Part shown: one piece after another, positions 42,982 to 52,260 of the stretch
Numbering within the stretch: position 1 is the stretch's first letter
Layout: every line of letters begins with the position of its first letter
Assembly (NCBI GenBank): GCA_031425275.1
Contig: JANPJA010000091.1
Coordinates: 62,001 to 126,000, forward strand
DNA from: JAIVGV01 sp031425275
GTDB taxonomy: Bacteria > Acidobacteriota > Blastocatellia > Pyrinomonadales > Pyrinomonadaceae
Reading direction: 5' to 3'
DNA: 64,000 bases
Position numbers and translations under genes: made by a program
The notes under the pieces: model-generated
Told to the model about the DNA's origin: nothing
The model's input: only the letters and a program-made list of their open reading frames with translations
The model's database searches: none

Positions 42982-45054
42982 ATGACGATGACCGGAGTTG
43001 AACCAACGGACACGCTGATTCGCAAGTTGACCTTTACGCCCGACGACGCGCGCGGCGACGCCGACCCGCTGCTGCGGCGCGAGTGGCTGGTGACGAACGG
43101 GCTGGGCGGCTTCGCCTCCTGCTCGGTCGGGGGCGCGCCGACGCGCCGCCACCACGCCCTGCTCGTCTCGGCCCTGCCCACGCCCCTCGGCCGCACCGTC
43201 ATGTTCAACCATCTCTCAGAGTGGGTGCGCGACGCCGAAGGCCGACGCTTTCTCATCGGCGGGCAGGAGCGCGAGGGCGGCACGCTGGAGTTGCCCGGCG
43301 CGATCTACCTGCGCGAGTTTCGTCTCGAACACGGCTTGCCCGTCTGGCGTTTCGAGCTGGACGGCGGCACCGTCATCGAGAAGCGCGTCGTGATGCCGCA
43401 CGCGCAGAACACCGCCTACGTCAACTACCGCCTCCTGTCCGGCGCGGGCGCGGTGCGTCTCAAGCTGCGCCCCTACGTCCACTTCCGCCCGCTGGAAAGT
43501 CCCGTCAACACCGCCCAGCCGGAGCCGTACACAGTCACGGCCACCGAAGATCGGCTCGAACTCGCGGCCGCGCGCGACTACCCGCCGCTGCGCCTCAAAG
43601 CCCACGGCGCGCGCGCCACCTTCACGCTCGACGGCGGCGAGTTGCAAAACGTCTTCTACCGCGTCGAGTCGCGCCGCGGCTACGAAGACACGGGAGAGCT
43701 GTGGAGTCCCGGCTACTTCAGCGTCGATCTCAGCCCTGACGCGGACGCCACGCTCGTCGGCTCGACCGAGACGTGGGAGACGGTGCGCGCGCTCGCACCC
43801 GCCGACGCTTTCGCGGCCGAGCTGTCGCGCCGCCGCCGGCTGATCGCCGTCGCGCACCCGGCCGCGCGCGAAGGGGCCGCCGCCGAACTCGTCCTCGCCG
43901 CCGATCAATTCGTCATCACGCCTTCGGGCCGGCGGGAGGACGCCGCCCGCGCGCGCGCCGCGGGCGAAGAGGTCAGGAGCGTCATCGCCGGCTACCACTG
44001 GTTCACCGACTGGGGCCGCGACACGATGATCAGCCTCGAAGGTTTGACGCTCACGACCGGCCGCCCCGCCGAGGCCGGCTGGATTCTGCGCACCTTCGCC
44101 CACTACGTCCGCGACGGCCTCATCCCCAACATGTTTCCCGACGGCGCGAACGAGGGCCTCTACCACACGGCCGACGCCACGCTCTGGTTCTTCCACGCCC
44201 TCGACCGCCACTACGCGACGACGGGCGATCGCGCCACGCTCGAAGCGATTTTGCCCAAGCTCATCGACATCATCGACCGCCACCTCGCGGGCGCGCCCTT
44301 CGGGATCAAAGTTGACGAGCGCGACGGGCTGTTGCGGCAGGGCGCGGAGAATTACCAGTTGACGTGGATGGACGCCAAGTGCGGCGACTGGGTGGTGACG
44401 CCGCGGCGCGGCAAGGCCGTCGAGATCAACGCGCTCTGGTACAACGCCCTGCGGCTCACCGAAGGCTGGGTGCGCGCGCTGCGCGGCGAAGCAGAAGCGC
44501 GCCCGCTCGCCGAGCACGCCGGGCGGGCGCGCCAATCTTTCAACGAGCGCTTCTGGAACGAGGCGACCGGCCACCTCTTCGACGTGGTCGAGAACGAGGA
44601 GGGCCGCGACGACCCGGCCTGCCGCCCGAACCAGTTGCTCGCCTTCTCGCTCCGCCACGCCGTCCTCGACGAGTCGCGCTGGGAGTCGGTCTTAAACGTC
44701 GCGCGCGAAAAGCTGCTCACGCCCGTCGGCCTGCGCTCGCTCGCGCCCGACCACCCCGACTACCACCCGACCTACCACGGCGATCTGCCGACGCGCGACG
44801 CGGCCTATCATCAGGGCACGGTCTGGGCGTGGCTCATCGGCCCGTTCATCGACGCATGGCTCAAGGTCTATCCGTCCGACGCGGCCGGCGCGCGCCGCCT
44901 ACTCGAAGGCTTCGACGCGCACTTGGACGACGCCTGCGTCGGCTCGATCAGCGAAATCTTCGACGCCGCGCCGCCCTATGCCGCGCGCGGCTGCGTCGCG
45001 CAGGCGTGGAGCGTCGCCGAAGTGCTGCGCTGCCGCGTGAAAACTTCGCAGTGA
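42982..45054 (+). CDS. glycogen debranching enzyme, amylo-alpha-1,6-glucosidase type
   Basis: The 690-residue protein has the bacterial/archaeal GDE architecture. The N-terminal beta-sandwich opens REWLVTNGLGGFASCSVGG and continues PTRRHHALLVSALPTP (~30-270). The C-terminal (alpha/alpha)6 glucosidase domain (~290-685) includes YHWFTDWGRDTMISLEGL (~338-355) with the catalytic Asp of DWGRD, EGLYHTADATLWFFHAL, NYQLTWMDAKCGDWVVTPRRGKAVEINALWYNAL (split by short variation) and DAAYHQGTVWAWLIGPF. It hydrolyses alpha-1,6 branches of glycogen-like polymers. It sits 21 bp after treZ and faces glgX, giving the locus two different debranching activities. Confidence 0.92.
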   Translation: MTMTGVEPTDTLIRKLTFTPDDARGDADPLLRREWLVTNGLGGFASCSVGGAPTRRHHALLVSALPTPLGRTVMFNHLSEWVRDAEGRRFLIGGQEREGGTLELPGAIYLREFRLEHGLPVWRFELDGGTVIEKRVVMPHAQNTAYVNYRLLSGAGAVRLKLRPYVHFRPLESPVNTAQPEPYTVTATEDRLELAAARDYPPLRLKAHGARATFTLDGGELQNVFYRVESRRGYEDTGELWSPGYFSVDLSPDADATLVGSTETWETVRALAPADAFAAELSRRRRLIAVAHPAAREGAAAELVLAADQFVITPSGRREDAARARAAGEEVRSVIAGYHWFTDWGRDTMISLEGLTLTTGRPAEAGWILRTFAHYVRDGLIPNMFPDGANEGLYHTADATLWFFHALDRHYATTGDRATLEAILPKLIDIIDRHLAGAPFGIKVDERDGLLRQGAENYQLTWMDAKCGDWVVTPRRGKAVEINALWYNALRLTEGWVRALRGEAEARPLAEHAGRARQSFNERFWNEATGHLFDVVENEEGRDDPACRPNQLLAFSLRHAVLDESRWESVLNVAREKLLTPVGLRSLAPDHPDYHPTYHGDLPTRDAAYHQGTVWAWLIGPFIDAWLKVYPSDAAGARRLLEGFDAHLDDACVGSISEIFDAAPPYAARGCVAQAWSVAEVLRCRVKTSQ

Positions 45055-45094
45055 GTGGTTGTTTTCTCTACGAGCGGTTGAGTGCTGATCCAAC

Positions 45095-45269
45095 TCACTT
45101 CACCGCAGAGACGCAGAGAACGCAGAGGGGGCGCAGAGAAAAACTTCATCTGGAATCTGGAATCTCAAATCTCAAATCTCAAATCTGGAATCTCAAATCT
45201 GGAATCTCAAATCTCTGATCTTTCTTCTCTGCGCCCCCTCTGCGTCCTCTGCGTCTCCGCGGTGAGTCG
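45095..45269. repeat. composite palindrome (CACCGCAGAGACGCAGAG family) with AATCTCAA tandem core
   Basis: Long arms ACTTCACCGCAGAGACGCAG... (45095-45141) and ...CTGCGTCTCCGCGGTGAGT (45224-45268) enclose an AT-rich stretch of repeated AATCTCAAATCTGG units (about 45148-45218). It starts about 40 bp after the debranching-enzyme stop, between convergent transcription units. Confidence 0.9.
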
Positions 45270-45297
45270 AGACCATTAACCCTCGACTGAAATTGGC

Positions 45298-45510
45298 CTA
45301 ATCATCACCCTGCGCGTCGGTGTCGGGGACGGGGGTCGAGAGGTAGCCGACGCGCCGGAGGAGTTCGGGCGTGGGGGCGTGGTGCGTGCCGTCGCGCTCG
45401 GTGGCCCGCGCGCTGCACGCGCGGCAGAAGCCTTTGTCGAGCGGGATGATCGTGCCCGCCCGGTCGCAGTACAGCGAGGTGATGGAAGTCTCGTCCGGTG
45501 AACCCGTCAT
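45298..45510 (-). CDS. small hypothetical protein with possible zinc-ligand cysteines
   Basis: A 70-residue protein with SLYCDRAGTIIPLDKGFCRACSARAT: three cysteines in a C-x13-C-x2-C pattern that could be part of a partial zinc ribbon, though a fourth ligand is not obvious. ATG 45510 is preceded by AAAGGAG at about 10 nt, a good ribosome site for so short a frame. It lies downstream of glgX on the same strand, separated by a palindromic repeat. Function unknown. Confidence 0.5.
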   Translation of the reverse strand: MTGSPDETSITSLYCDRAGTIIPLDKGFCRACSARATERDGTHHAPTPELLRRVGYLSTPVPDTDAQGDD

Positions 45511-45530
45511 GCGTGCCGCACTCCTTTAAA

Positions 45531-45639
45531 GTGTCAGTGGTCAGTTGTCCGTCGTCAGTCGCTCGCTCCACGCGGCCGGTAGGTCACGGCGAAACGGTCT
45601 ATCCGCCGAGCCACGAACCACTGACCACTGACCACTGAC
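45531..45639. repeat. palindrome of the GTCAGTGGTCAGTTGTC family
   Basis: Arms GTGTCAGTGGTCAGTTGTCC...CAGT (45531-45559) and AACCACTGACCACTGACCAC...GAC (45616-45639) with a ~55-bp non-repetitive core. It ends 15 bp before the glgX stop. Confidence 0.85.
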
Positions 45640-45653
45640 GGTCTTCCCGCCCG

Positions 45654-47819
45654 TCATTCATCGCTTCCGCCGCCTTCTGATTCCTCGTCGCGCTCGACGA
45701 GGCGGAAGAGTGAGAGCGAGCGCGACTCGGCGCGGTAGGTCGCGCCGCCGCGCACGAGCCGGCGCACTTTGCGGCGGCCCGTCCCCTCGCGCGTGTCGAG
45801 CAGGAGTTCCCAGCGCACTTCGCGGCGGTGGGCCGGCAGCACGAAGGAGACTTGCGAGTGGTGCGAGTTGATGGCGAGCAGCAGCGTGTCGCCGGTGACG
45901 CGGCGGCCGCGCTCGTCCACCTCGTCGATGGCGTCGCCGGCGAGCCGGACGCAGATGCCCCGCTGCGAGGCGTTGCGCCAGTCCACCTCGGTCATCTCCG
46001 CGCCGTCGGGGCGAAACCACGTCAGGTCTTCGACCTCCGAGCCGATGACGGGACGGCCCTGAAAGAACTTGCGGCGGCGCAAGACCGGGTGGCGGTGGAA
46101 GAGTTGGATGAGGAAGCGCGTGAAGTCGAGCAGCTCGCGCCGCCCGTCGTCGAGATTCCAGTCGAGCCATGAGACTTCGTTGTCCTGACACCAGGCGTTG
46201 TTGTTGCCGCGCTGCGTGCGGCCCATCTCGTCGCCCGCGACGAGCATCGGCACGCCCTGCGAGAGCAGGAGGGTCGAGAGGAAGTTGCGCTGCTGGCGCG
46301 CCCTCAGCTCGTTGACTTCCGCGTCGTCCGTGGGGCCTTCCGCGCCGCAGTTCCAACTGACGTTGTGGTCGTGGCCGTCGCGCCCGTTCTCGCCGTTCTC
46401 CTCGTTGCGCTTCTCGTTGTAGCTGACGAGGTCGCGGAGCGTGAGGCCGTCGTGCGCGGTGACGAAGTTGATCGAGGCGTAGGGCCGCCGGCCGCTGCGC
46501 TCGTAGAGGTCGCTGCTCCCCGTCAGGCGGAAGGCCATGTCATCGACGAGGCCGGGGTCGCCGCGCCAGAAGCCGCGCACCTGATCGCGATAGACCCCGT
46601 TCCACTCGGCCCACAGCACCGGGAAATTCCCGACCTGATAGCCGCCCTCCCCTAAGTCCCACGGCTCGGCGATGAGCTTGACGCGCGACAGCACCGGGTC
46701 CTGATGGATGATGTCGAAGAACGCCCCCAACCGATCCACCTCGTGCAGCTCGCGCGCGAGCGCGGAGGCGAGGTCGAAGCGGAACCCATCGACGTGCATC
46801 TCCTGCACCCAGTAGCGCAAAGAATCCATGATGAGTTGGAGCGTGCGCGGGTGGGTCATGTTCAGCGTGTTGCCGCAGCCCGTGTAGTCCATGTAGAAGC
46901 GCGGCCCGCCGGGGACGAGCCGGTAGTAGGCGGCGTTGTCGAGGCCGCGGAAGCAGAGCGTCGGCCCCATGTGGCTGCCCTCGCCCGTGTGGTTATAGAC
47001 CACGTCGAGGATCACTTCGATGCCCTCGCGGTGGAGCGTGCGCACCATGGTCTTGAACTCCGCGACCTGCTCGCCCAAAGTGCCCGCCGAAGAGTAGCGC
47101 GCGTCGGGCGCGAAGAAGCCGATGGAGTTGTAGCCCCAGTAGTTGGTCAGCCCCTGTTCGATCAAATTTTTGCCCGCGACGAACTGGTGGACGGGCATCA
47201 GCTCGACCGCCGTGACGCCCAACTCCAACAGGTGTTCGAGGGCCGCCGGGTGCGCCAGCCCCGCGTAAGTCCCGCGCAAAGGTTCGGGCACGCCGGGGTG
47301 GAGTTTGGTAAAGCCCTTGACGTGAACTTCGTAAATGAGCGTCTTGTGCCACGGCGTGCGCGGCCGCTCGTCGTGCCCCCAACTGAAGGCCGGATCGACG
47401 ACGACGCACTTGGGCACGTAGGGCGCGCTGTCGCGCTCGTCGGCCGCGAGGTCGGCGCGTTCGGCACCGAGCGTGTAGCCGAAGACCGAGTCGTCCCACT
47501 TGACCAGCCCGTCGATGGCTTTGGCGTAAGGGTCGAGCAGCAGCTTCGCGGGGTTGAAGCGGTGGCCGCCTTGCGGGTCGTAGGGGCCGTGGACGCGGTA
47601 GCCGTAGAGCTGGCCGGGGCGCACCTCCGGCAGGTAGGCGTGCCAGACCTGATCGGTGTGCTCGGTCAGACGAATCCGGTGCGACTCTTGCGACCCGTCG
47701 GCCGCGCCGAACAGACACAGCTCGACGGCCGTGGCGTTCTCGGAGAAGAGCGCGAAGTTGACGCCCGCGCCGTCCCACGTCGCGCCGAGCGGGTACGATT
47801 GTCCCGGCCACACTTCCAT
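45654..47819 (-). CDS. glgX: glycogen debranching enzyme GlgX/TreX (GH13_11)
   Basis: The 721-residue isoamylase-type enzyme starts WPGQSYPLGATWDGAGVNFALFSENA (CBM48) and has the GH13 barrel. Conserved elements are VVYNHTGEGSHMGPTLCFRG, nucleophile Asp349 (VDGFRFDLASAL), acid/base Glu385 (LIAEPWDLGEGGYQVG) and FVTAHDGLTLRDLVSYN. The GDEMGRTQRGNNNAWCQDN segment is diagnostic of GlgX/TreX. It removes alpha-1,6 side chains from glycogen and phosphorylase-limit dextrins, providing linear maltodextrin for TreY. It is encoded downstream of treY on the same strand, with a ~245-bp repeat-filled gap, so co-transcription is uncertain. Confidence 0.96.
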   Translation of the reverse strand: MEVWPGQSYPLGATWDGAGVNFALFSENATAVELCLFGAADGSQESHRIRLTEHTDQVWHAYLPEVRPGQLYGYRVHGPYDPQGGHRFNPAKLLLDPYAKAIDGLVKWDDSVFGYTLGAERADLAADERDSAPYVPKCVVVDPAFSWGHDERPRTPWHKTLIYEVHVKGFTKLHPGVPEPLRGTYAGLAHPAALEHLLELGVTAVELMPVHQFVAGKNLIEQGLTNYWGYNSIGFFAPDARYSSAGTLGEQVAEFKTMVRTLHREGIEVILDVVYNHTGEGSHMGPTLCFRGLDNAAYYRLVPGGPRFYMDYTGCGNTLNMTHPRTLQLIMDSLRYWVQEMHVDGFRFDLASALARELHEVDRLGAFFDIIHQDPVLSRVKLIAEPWDLGEGGYQVGNFPVLWAEWNGVYRDQVRGFWRGDPGLVDDMAFRLTGSSDLYERSGRRPYASINFVTAHDGLTLRDLVSYNEKRNEENGENGRDGHDHNVSWNCGAEGPTDDAEVNELRARQQRNFLSTLLLSQGVPMLVAGDEMGRTQRGNNNAWCQDNEVSWLDWNLDDGRRELLDFTRFLIQLFHRHPVLRRRKFFQGRPVIGSEVEDLTWFRPDGAEMTEVDWRNASQRGICVRLAGDAIDEVDERGRRVTGDTLLLAINSHHSQVSFVLPAHRREVRWELLLDTREGTGRRKVRRLVRGGATYRAESRSLSLFRLVERDEESEGGGSDE

Positions 47820-47850
47820 GCGAAAAAGATTCTCCGTTCCCGAAAACTGA

Positions 47851-48063
47851 TCGTCAGTGGTCAGTGGTCAGTGGTCAGTGGTCAGTTGTTTGTGCCGATG
47901 AGCCTTTCGCGCTCCGGCCCCGGCGTCGAACTCTTGAAGCAGGGGCCACGGACGACTGACCACGGACGACTGACAACTGACCACTGACCACGGACGACTC
48001 ACCACTGACGACTGACCACTGACCACTGACCACGGACGACTGACCACTGACCACTGACGACTT
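47851..48063. repeat. expanded tandem/palindromic array of the GTCAGTGGTCAGT family
   Basis: Four head-to-tail TCAGTGG units (47853-47884) face a long stretch of ACTGACCACTGACCACGGAC-type units (about 47945-48063) around a unique core. The array fills nearly the whole glgX-treY gap and ends 1 bp before the treY stop codon. Unit number on the two sides is unequal, indicating slippage or expansion. Confidence 0.9.
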
Positions 48064-48064
48064 T

Positions 48065-51000
48065 TTATCCCACCCGTTCCAGCAGCGCGACGCTCAGCGA
48101 CGGTAGCACGTCGGCCAGCCGTAACACTTTTCCGTTTTCGTCTTCCGACACGCCGACCTCCGCGCCGGTGAACACGTCGCGGTAGCGCGCGGCCCCGGCC
48201 CCTGCGCCGAGCGCGAGCGACGTGTCGCCCCAGACGCCGGGCGCGAGCCGCAGCGAGGGCGGCTCGGCCAGATCGAGCCGCGTGAAGAAGCGCGCGGCGA
48301 CGGCGATGGTCTCCGAGTCGCCGAGCTGTCGCGCGAAGGCGACGACGTTCTCCGCGCGCCAGCCGCGAGCCGCGAGCGGCTGGTAGCCGCCGTCGCGGAA
48401 CAGCTCTCGACGGGCGCGGCGGTGCGCGAGCGCGCGGCTCGTCACGTAGAGCTTGACGCGGCCGTCAACGGGTCGGTCGAAGAGGCCGGCGGCGAACGCG
48501 GCACGTTCGTCGGCTTGATCAACTTCGCCGAATGACGCGAGCAGCCGGCGGCGGAGTTCGTAATCGACGCCCCGGCGGTTGTCCGGATCGACGAGCGTGA
48601 GACCCCACAGCTCCGTGCCCTGATAGAAGTCGGGCACGCCGGGGGCCGCCGTCTTGAGCAGCGTCTGTGAGAGCGAGTTGAGCATCCCGGCGCGCGCGAT
48701 TGGGCGTTGGAACTCCGCGAAGTCGGCGAGGAAGCCGTGGCCCTCGGACGGCATCAGCACGGCGCGGACGAAGTCGGAGACGGCGCGCTCGTACTCGTCG
48801 TTGGCGTTGATCCAGCTCGTGTGGACTTTGGCCTCGCGCAGGGCCTTCCGCATGTACCCCTGAATGCGCCCGATGAACTCCGCGCGCCCCGCCTCGTCCG
48901 TCTCTTCGAGCGGCCACGCGCCGACGAGCGTCTGGTAGAGCAGATATTCCTCGTTGCCGTCCGGGGCTTCCGCGCCGCCCTCTCGCGCCGGCTTGTGCGC
49001 GCGGTTCATCTCGCGCCAGCGCCAGACCGCGCGGCCCCACTCTTCCGGCATCTCCGAGAGCACGTCGAGACGGGCGCGCACGTCCTCGCCGCGCTTGCTG
49101 TCGTGCGTCGAGGTGGCCGACATCGAGTGCGGCCACGTCGCGTGCCGCGCGCGGTTGAAGCGGTGGAACTCCGCGACCGGGACGCCGAAGTGATCGGGCT
49201 CGCCGCCGACTTCGTTGAGCGAGGCGAGCGGGTAGTAACGATAAAACGCCGTGTCTTCGAGACCCTTCGCCGTGACGGGGCTGGTGAGCTGCTGGAAACG
49301 CAGCACGAAGTCGCGCCGCTCGGCGCGCTCGTGGCCGCCCAGTCCCTTCGCGTCTTCGAGCAGGAGGACTGCGGCGACGAAGTCGAAGATCGACTCGCTC
49401 AAAGAGGCGTTGCGCCGCTTGGCGGCGCGCACCGCGCGGAGGATGTGGGCGCGGTCTTCGGGACTGACCGACGTGTGCCGGCGGCGGACGTAACTGCGAT
49501 AGACGGGGAAGCACGCGATCACCTCGGCGAGCGCGTCGTGCAGGGTGTTGAAGGTGAAGTCGCGCGAGAAGCGGTGCTGCGAGGCGACCCGTTCGAGCCG
49601 GCGCGACAGCACGTGCAGCTCGCTCGACATCGCCACGCGCAGGATCAGCCGCTTCGACTCGTAAACCAGATCGTCGTAGTCAACCGCCTCGCCCGTGAAC
49701 TCGCGGTAGAGATCGCGGAAGGCCGCCGCGTTCGCCTCATCGACGAAGATGCCGTTGAGCGCGCCCGCGAAGTCGTAGCCGGTCGTGCCGTGCGCCGGCC
49801 ACTCGCGGCGCAGCTCCTCACCGCGGCCGAGAATCTTCTCGACGACGACGTAGAACGGCAGCTCCCCCCGCACGCCCGCTTCCGAGACCGACCCGCCCGC
49901 GCCCGCCGCGCCGTCCTCGTCCGGCGACGGCGCGGCCGTGTCGTCAACCACGCCGCCGCCGCCCGCGCCGCCCGCGCGCCCCACGGCCCCCGCGCACTCG
50001 CGCTGCAAGTCGTGCAGGTACTTCTCCGGGTTCAGCAGCCCGTCCACGTGATCGACTCTCAGGCCCGTCACCAGCCCGCGCTTGATGAGCCGCAGCACGA
50101 CCTCGTGGACGGCCGTGAAAACGGGGCGCTCCTCGACGCGCACGGCCGCCAGCTCGTTGATGTCGAAGAAGCGGCGGTAGTTGATCTCGTCGGCCGCGAC
50201 CCGCCAGTAGCTCAGCCGGTAGGGCTGCCCGTCCAGAAGTTTTTCCAGCAGGTCGAAACTCGCCGGGCGGCCCCGGACGCCGTTGGTGCGTTCGAGCGCG
50301 ACGTGGACGCCCTTGCGCACGTCGTTGCTCTCGCGCACCAGACGCTCGACGCGGCGGCGCGCGGCCTGTATCTCGCGCCGCCGCTCACGGACGCGCGCCG
50401 GGTCGGTCTCGGTGCGCGCGGGCAAATTGCGCAGCGACGTGACGACGCTCTCCAACTCGATCACGTCGGCGTGCGACTCGCTCAGCCGCGTGCGCACGTC
50501 TTCGAGGGCGAGCGCGATGACGTGCGTGGACGTGCGCGGCGCAATCGGCAACTCGGTCTCGTAGTAGCGCGCGTGGAACGCCCCCGCGCGGTAGTTGATC
50601 TTGATCTCCTGTCGTTCGAGCACGCGGCCGAACTGGTCGCCGAGGATCGGGAGCAGCACGCGATCTTTGAGCTTCGGGTTCGGCGGGTTCCAGTCGATGT
50701 CGAAGTAGCGCGCGTAAGGCGACCCCGGCCCGTTCTCCAACAAGTCCTGCCACCAGCGGTTCTCCGCCGAGGCGATGCACATGTGGTTGGGCACCACGTC
50801 CATCAGGAGGCCCATGCCGCGGGCGCGCAACGAGGAGGCGAACGAAGTGAACTCGTCCTCCGTCCCCGTCTCCGGGTTGAGGCGCGAGTGATCGACCACG
50901 TCATAGCCGTGGTTGCTCCCGGGTCGCGCCTTCAAGACCGGCGACGAATAAACGTCCGTCACGCCCAGCTCGCACAAATAATCGACGAGCGCGGCCGAAT

Positions 51001-51082
51001 GCGCGAAGGTGAAGTCGGAGTTGAATTGGAGCCTGTAGGTCGAGGCGGGCACACGCGCCTCGACAGGTTTGAGATTGCCCAT
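48065..51082 (-). CDS. treY: maltooligosyltrehalose synthase
   Basis: The 1005-residue GH13_26 enzyme converts the reducing end of maltodextrin into a trehalose unit. The N-terminus PASTYRLQFNSDFTFAHS and VYSSPVLKARPGSNHGYDVVDH are diagnostic. The nucleophile region LRVDHVDGLLNPEKYL contains Asp344. The central charged insert, YVVVEKILGRGEELRREWPAHGTTGYDF (in two blocks) and FQQLTSPVTAKGLEDTAFYRY, plus MSATSTHDSKRGEDVRARL, complete the family signature. It is longer than many homologues, partly due to a Gly/Ala/Asp-rich insertion near residue 360-400. ATG 51082 is chosen over an upstream GTG (51124) because family homology starts there. Divergent from the secreted SnoaL-like gene. Confidence 0.96.
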   Translation of the reverse strand: MGNLKPVEARVPASTYRLQFNSDFTFAHSAALVDYLCELGVTDVYSSPVLKARPGSNHGYDVVDHSRLNPETGTEDEFTSFASSLRARGMGLLMDVVPNHMCIASAENRWWQDLLENGPGSPYARYFDIDWNPPNPKLKDRVLLPILGDQFGRVLERQEIKINYRAGAFHARYYETELPIAPRTSTHVIALALEDVRTRLSESHADVIELESVVTSLRNLPARTETDPARVRERRREIQAARRRVERLVRESNDVRKGVHVALERTNGVRGRPASFDLLEKLLDGQPYRLSYWRVAADEINYRRFFDINELAAVRVEERPVFTAVHEVVLRLIKRGLVTGLRVDHVDGLLNPEKYLHDLQRECAGAVGRAGGAGGGGVVDDTAAPSPDEDGAAGAGGSVSEAGVRGELPFYVVVEKILGRGEELRREWPAHGTTGYDFAGALNGIFVDEANAAAFRDLYREFTGEAVDYDDLVYESKRLILRVAMSSELHVLSRRLERVASQHRFSRDFTFNTLHDALAEVIACFPVYRSYVRRRHTSVSPEDRAHILRAVRAAKRRNASLSESIFDFVAAVLLLEDAKGLGGHERAERRDFVLRFQQLTSPVTAKGLEDTAFYRYYPLASLNEVGGEPDHFGVPVAEFHRFNRARHATWPHSMSATSTHDSKRGEDVRARLDVLSEMPEEWGRAVWRWREMNRAHKPAREGGAEAPDGNEEYLLYQTLVGAWPLEETDEAGRAEFIGRIQGYMRKALREAKVHTSWINANDEYERAVSDFVRAVLMPSEGHGFLADFAEFQRPIARAGMLNSLSQTLLKTAAPGVPDFYQGTELWGLTLVDPDNRRGVDYELRRRLLASFGEVDQADERAAFAAGLFDRPVDGRVKLYVTSRALAHRRARRELFRDGGYQPLAARGWRAENVVAFARQLGDSETIAVAARFFTRLDLAEPPSLRLAPGVWGDTSLALGAGAGAARYRDVFTGAEVGVSEDENGKVLRLADVLPSLSVALLERVG

Positions 51083-51246
51083 TACATTGATCGCGAAAGT
51101 TGTTCGGTGTGGACAAATTAACACACCGGCCGCGCGCCGCGCGAGTTGGTGCGCCGCTCCGCGCGCGGCGGGAAAACCCCGCGCCCCGCTCCCCGCATCA
51201 CAGCCAACGATCTCCGAACTACTCGACCCCGAAGAGGTGAACCGTG

Positions 51247-52197
51247 ATGAAGCGAGCGTTTCGCTCCCCGCCCGCCCTCCTCCTCCTGCTTGCCCTGTCC
51301 ATTTTTATGACGACGCCCGGAGTGTTTTCGCAAGGCCGCGACGCGATGCCGCCGGCCCCCACCGCCCGCGACGTGGCCGAGGCCGAGCGCGCCTTCGCCC
51401 GCCGCAGCGTCGAGATCGGCTGGCGCGAATCCTTTTTAGAGTTTTTCGCCGACGACGCCCTGACCTACGCGCCCGACCCCGGCAACGCCAAGGAGCGTCT
51501 GCGCAAACGGCCCGCCACCCCGCAACCGCAGAAAATGATCCTCGACTGGTGGCCCGTCTTCACAGACATCTCGCGCTCGGGTGACATGGGAATCTCCACC
51601 GGCCCCTCGCACGGCTACGAGAACACGCCGGAGCGCAAGTCCGTCTATCACGGCTACTATTTTTCGGTCTGGAAGCGGCAAGCGGATGGGACGTGGAAGG
51701 TCGCCATCGACGTGGGCGTCGAGACGCCGCCGCCGCCGGCCGCCGACGCGCGGGACGCGCCGCTGCGCACGGCCCCGACCACGGGGTGGAAGGCGAAGCG
51801 CGATGGCGGCGACGCCTCAGCGCGGCGCGACCTGTCCGAGATACTCGTCTTCGAGAACGAGATTTCCCGCCGGCTCGCCGCCGGGAAGGTGGCCGAAACT
51901 TACCAACGCATCTCCGACCCCGAAGTGCGACTCCACCGCGAGGGCATCCTGCCGCTCGTCGGCCGGCCCGCCATCGTCTCCCACCTTTCAGAGAAGGCGC
52001 GACGGCTGACGTGGCGGCCCGCGAGCGGGGACATCTCGCGCGCCGCCGACCTCGCCTACACCTACGGCGCGTACGAGTTGACCGCGAAAGACGCGGGCGT
52101 GGAACGCGGCTACTACCTCCACGTCTGGCGGCGCGACGGCAAGGGCCGCTGGCGACTCACGGCAGTCGTGATGAGTCCCGCGCCGGATAAGAAGTGA
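51247..52197 (+). CDS. exported protein with two SnoaL/DUF4440-like domains
   Basis: A 316-residue protein with a clear signal peptide (KRAFRSPPALLLLLALSIFMTTPGVFS) cleaved near VFSQG. Two tandem NTF2-fold domains of the DUF4440/SnoaL-like type follow. The first spans ~35-165 (AERAFARRSVEIGWRESFLEFFADDAL ... YHGYYFSVWKRQADGTWKVAIDVG). The second spans ~195-312 (ENEISRRLAAGKVAETYQRISDPEV ... RGYYLHVWRRDGKGRWRLTAVV). The closing G-Y-Y-x-x-V-W-K/R-R motif is shared by both copies. ATG 51247 and GTG 51244 are both possible behind GAGGTGA; I use the ATG. Ligand or enzymatic role unknown. Confidence 0.8.
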   Translation: MKRAFRSPPALLLLLALSIFMTTPGVFSQGRDAMPPAPTARDVAEAERAFARRSVEIGWRESFLEFFADDALTYAPDPGNAKERLRKRPATPQPQKMILDWWPVFTDISRSGDMGISTGPSHGYENTPERKSVYHGYYFSVWKRQADGTWKVAIDVGVETPPPPAADARDAPLRTAPTTGWKAKRDGGDASARRDLSEILVFENEISRRLAAGKVAETYQRISDPEVRLHREGILPLVGRPAIVSHLSEKARRLTWRPASGDISRAADLAYTYGAYELTAKDAGVERGYYLHVWRRDGKGRWRLTAVVMSPAPDKK

Positions 52198-52199
52198 TT

Positions 52200-52235
52200 G
52201 AGGGCGGCGGACAACACGTGTCGTCCGCCGCCCTC
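52200..52235. terminator. bidirectional hairpin terminator between convergent genes
   Basis: GAGGGCGGCGGAC (52200-52212) and GTCCGCCGCCCTC (52223-52235) form a 13-bp perfect stem, extended by an inner ACACGTGT palindrome and followed by GTTTAAG. It begins 2 bp after the SnoaL-like stop and lies 25 bp from the convergent subtilisin stop. Confidence 0.8.
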
Positions 52236-52260
52236 GTTTAAGACCCCCCGCTTGACGCAC

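Noticed and set aside
48707..51121. 804-codon plus-strand frame opposite treY
   Set aside because: Antisense shadow of a well-conserved enzyme; no recognisable motif.
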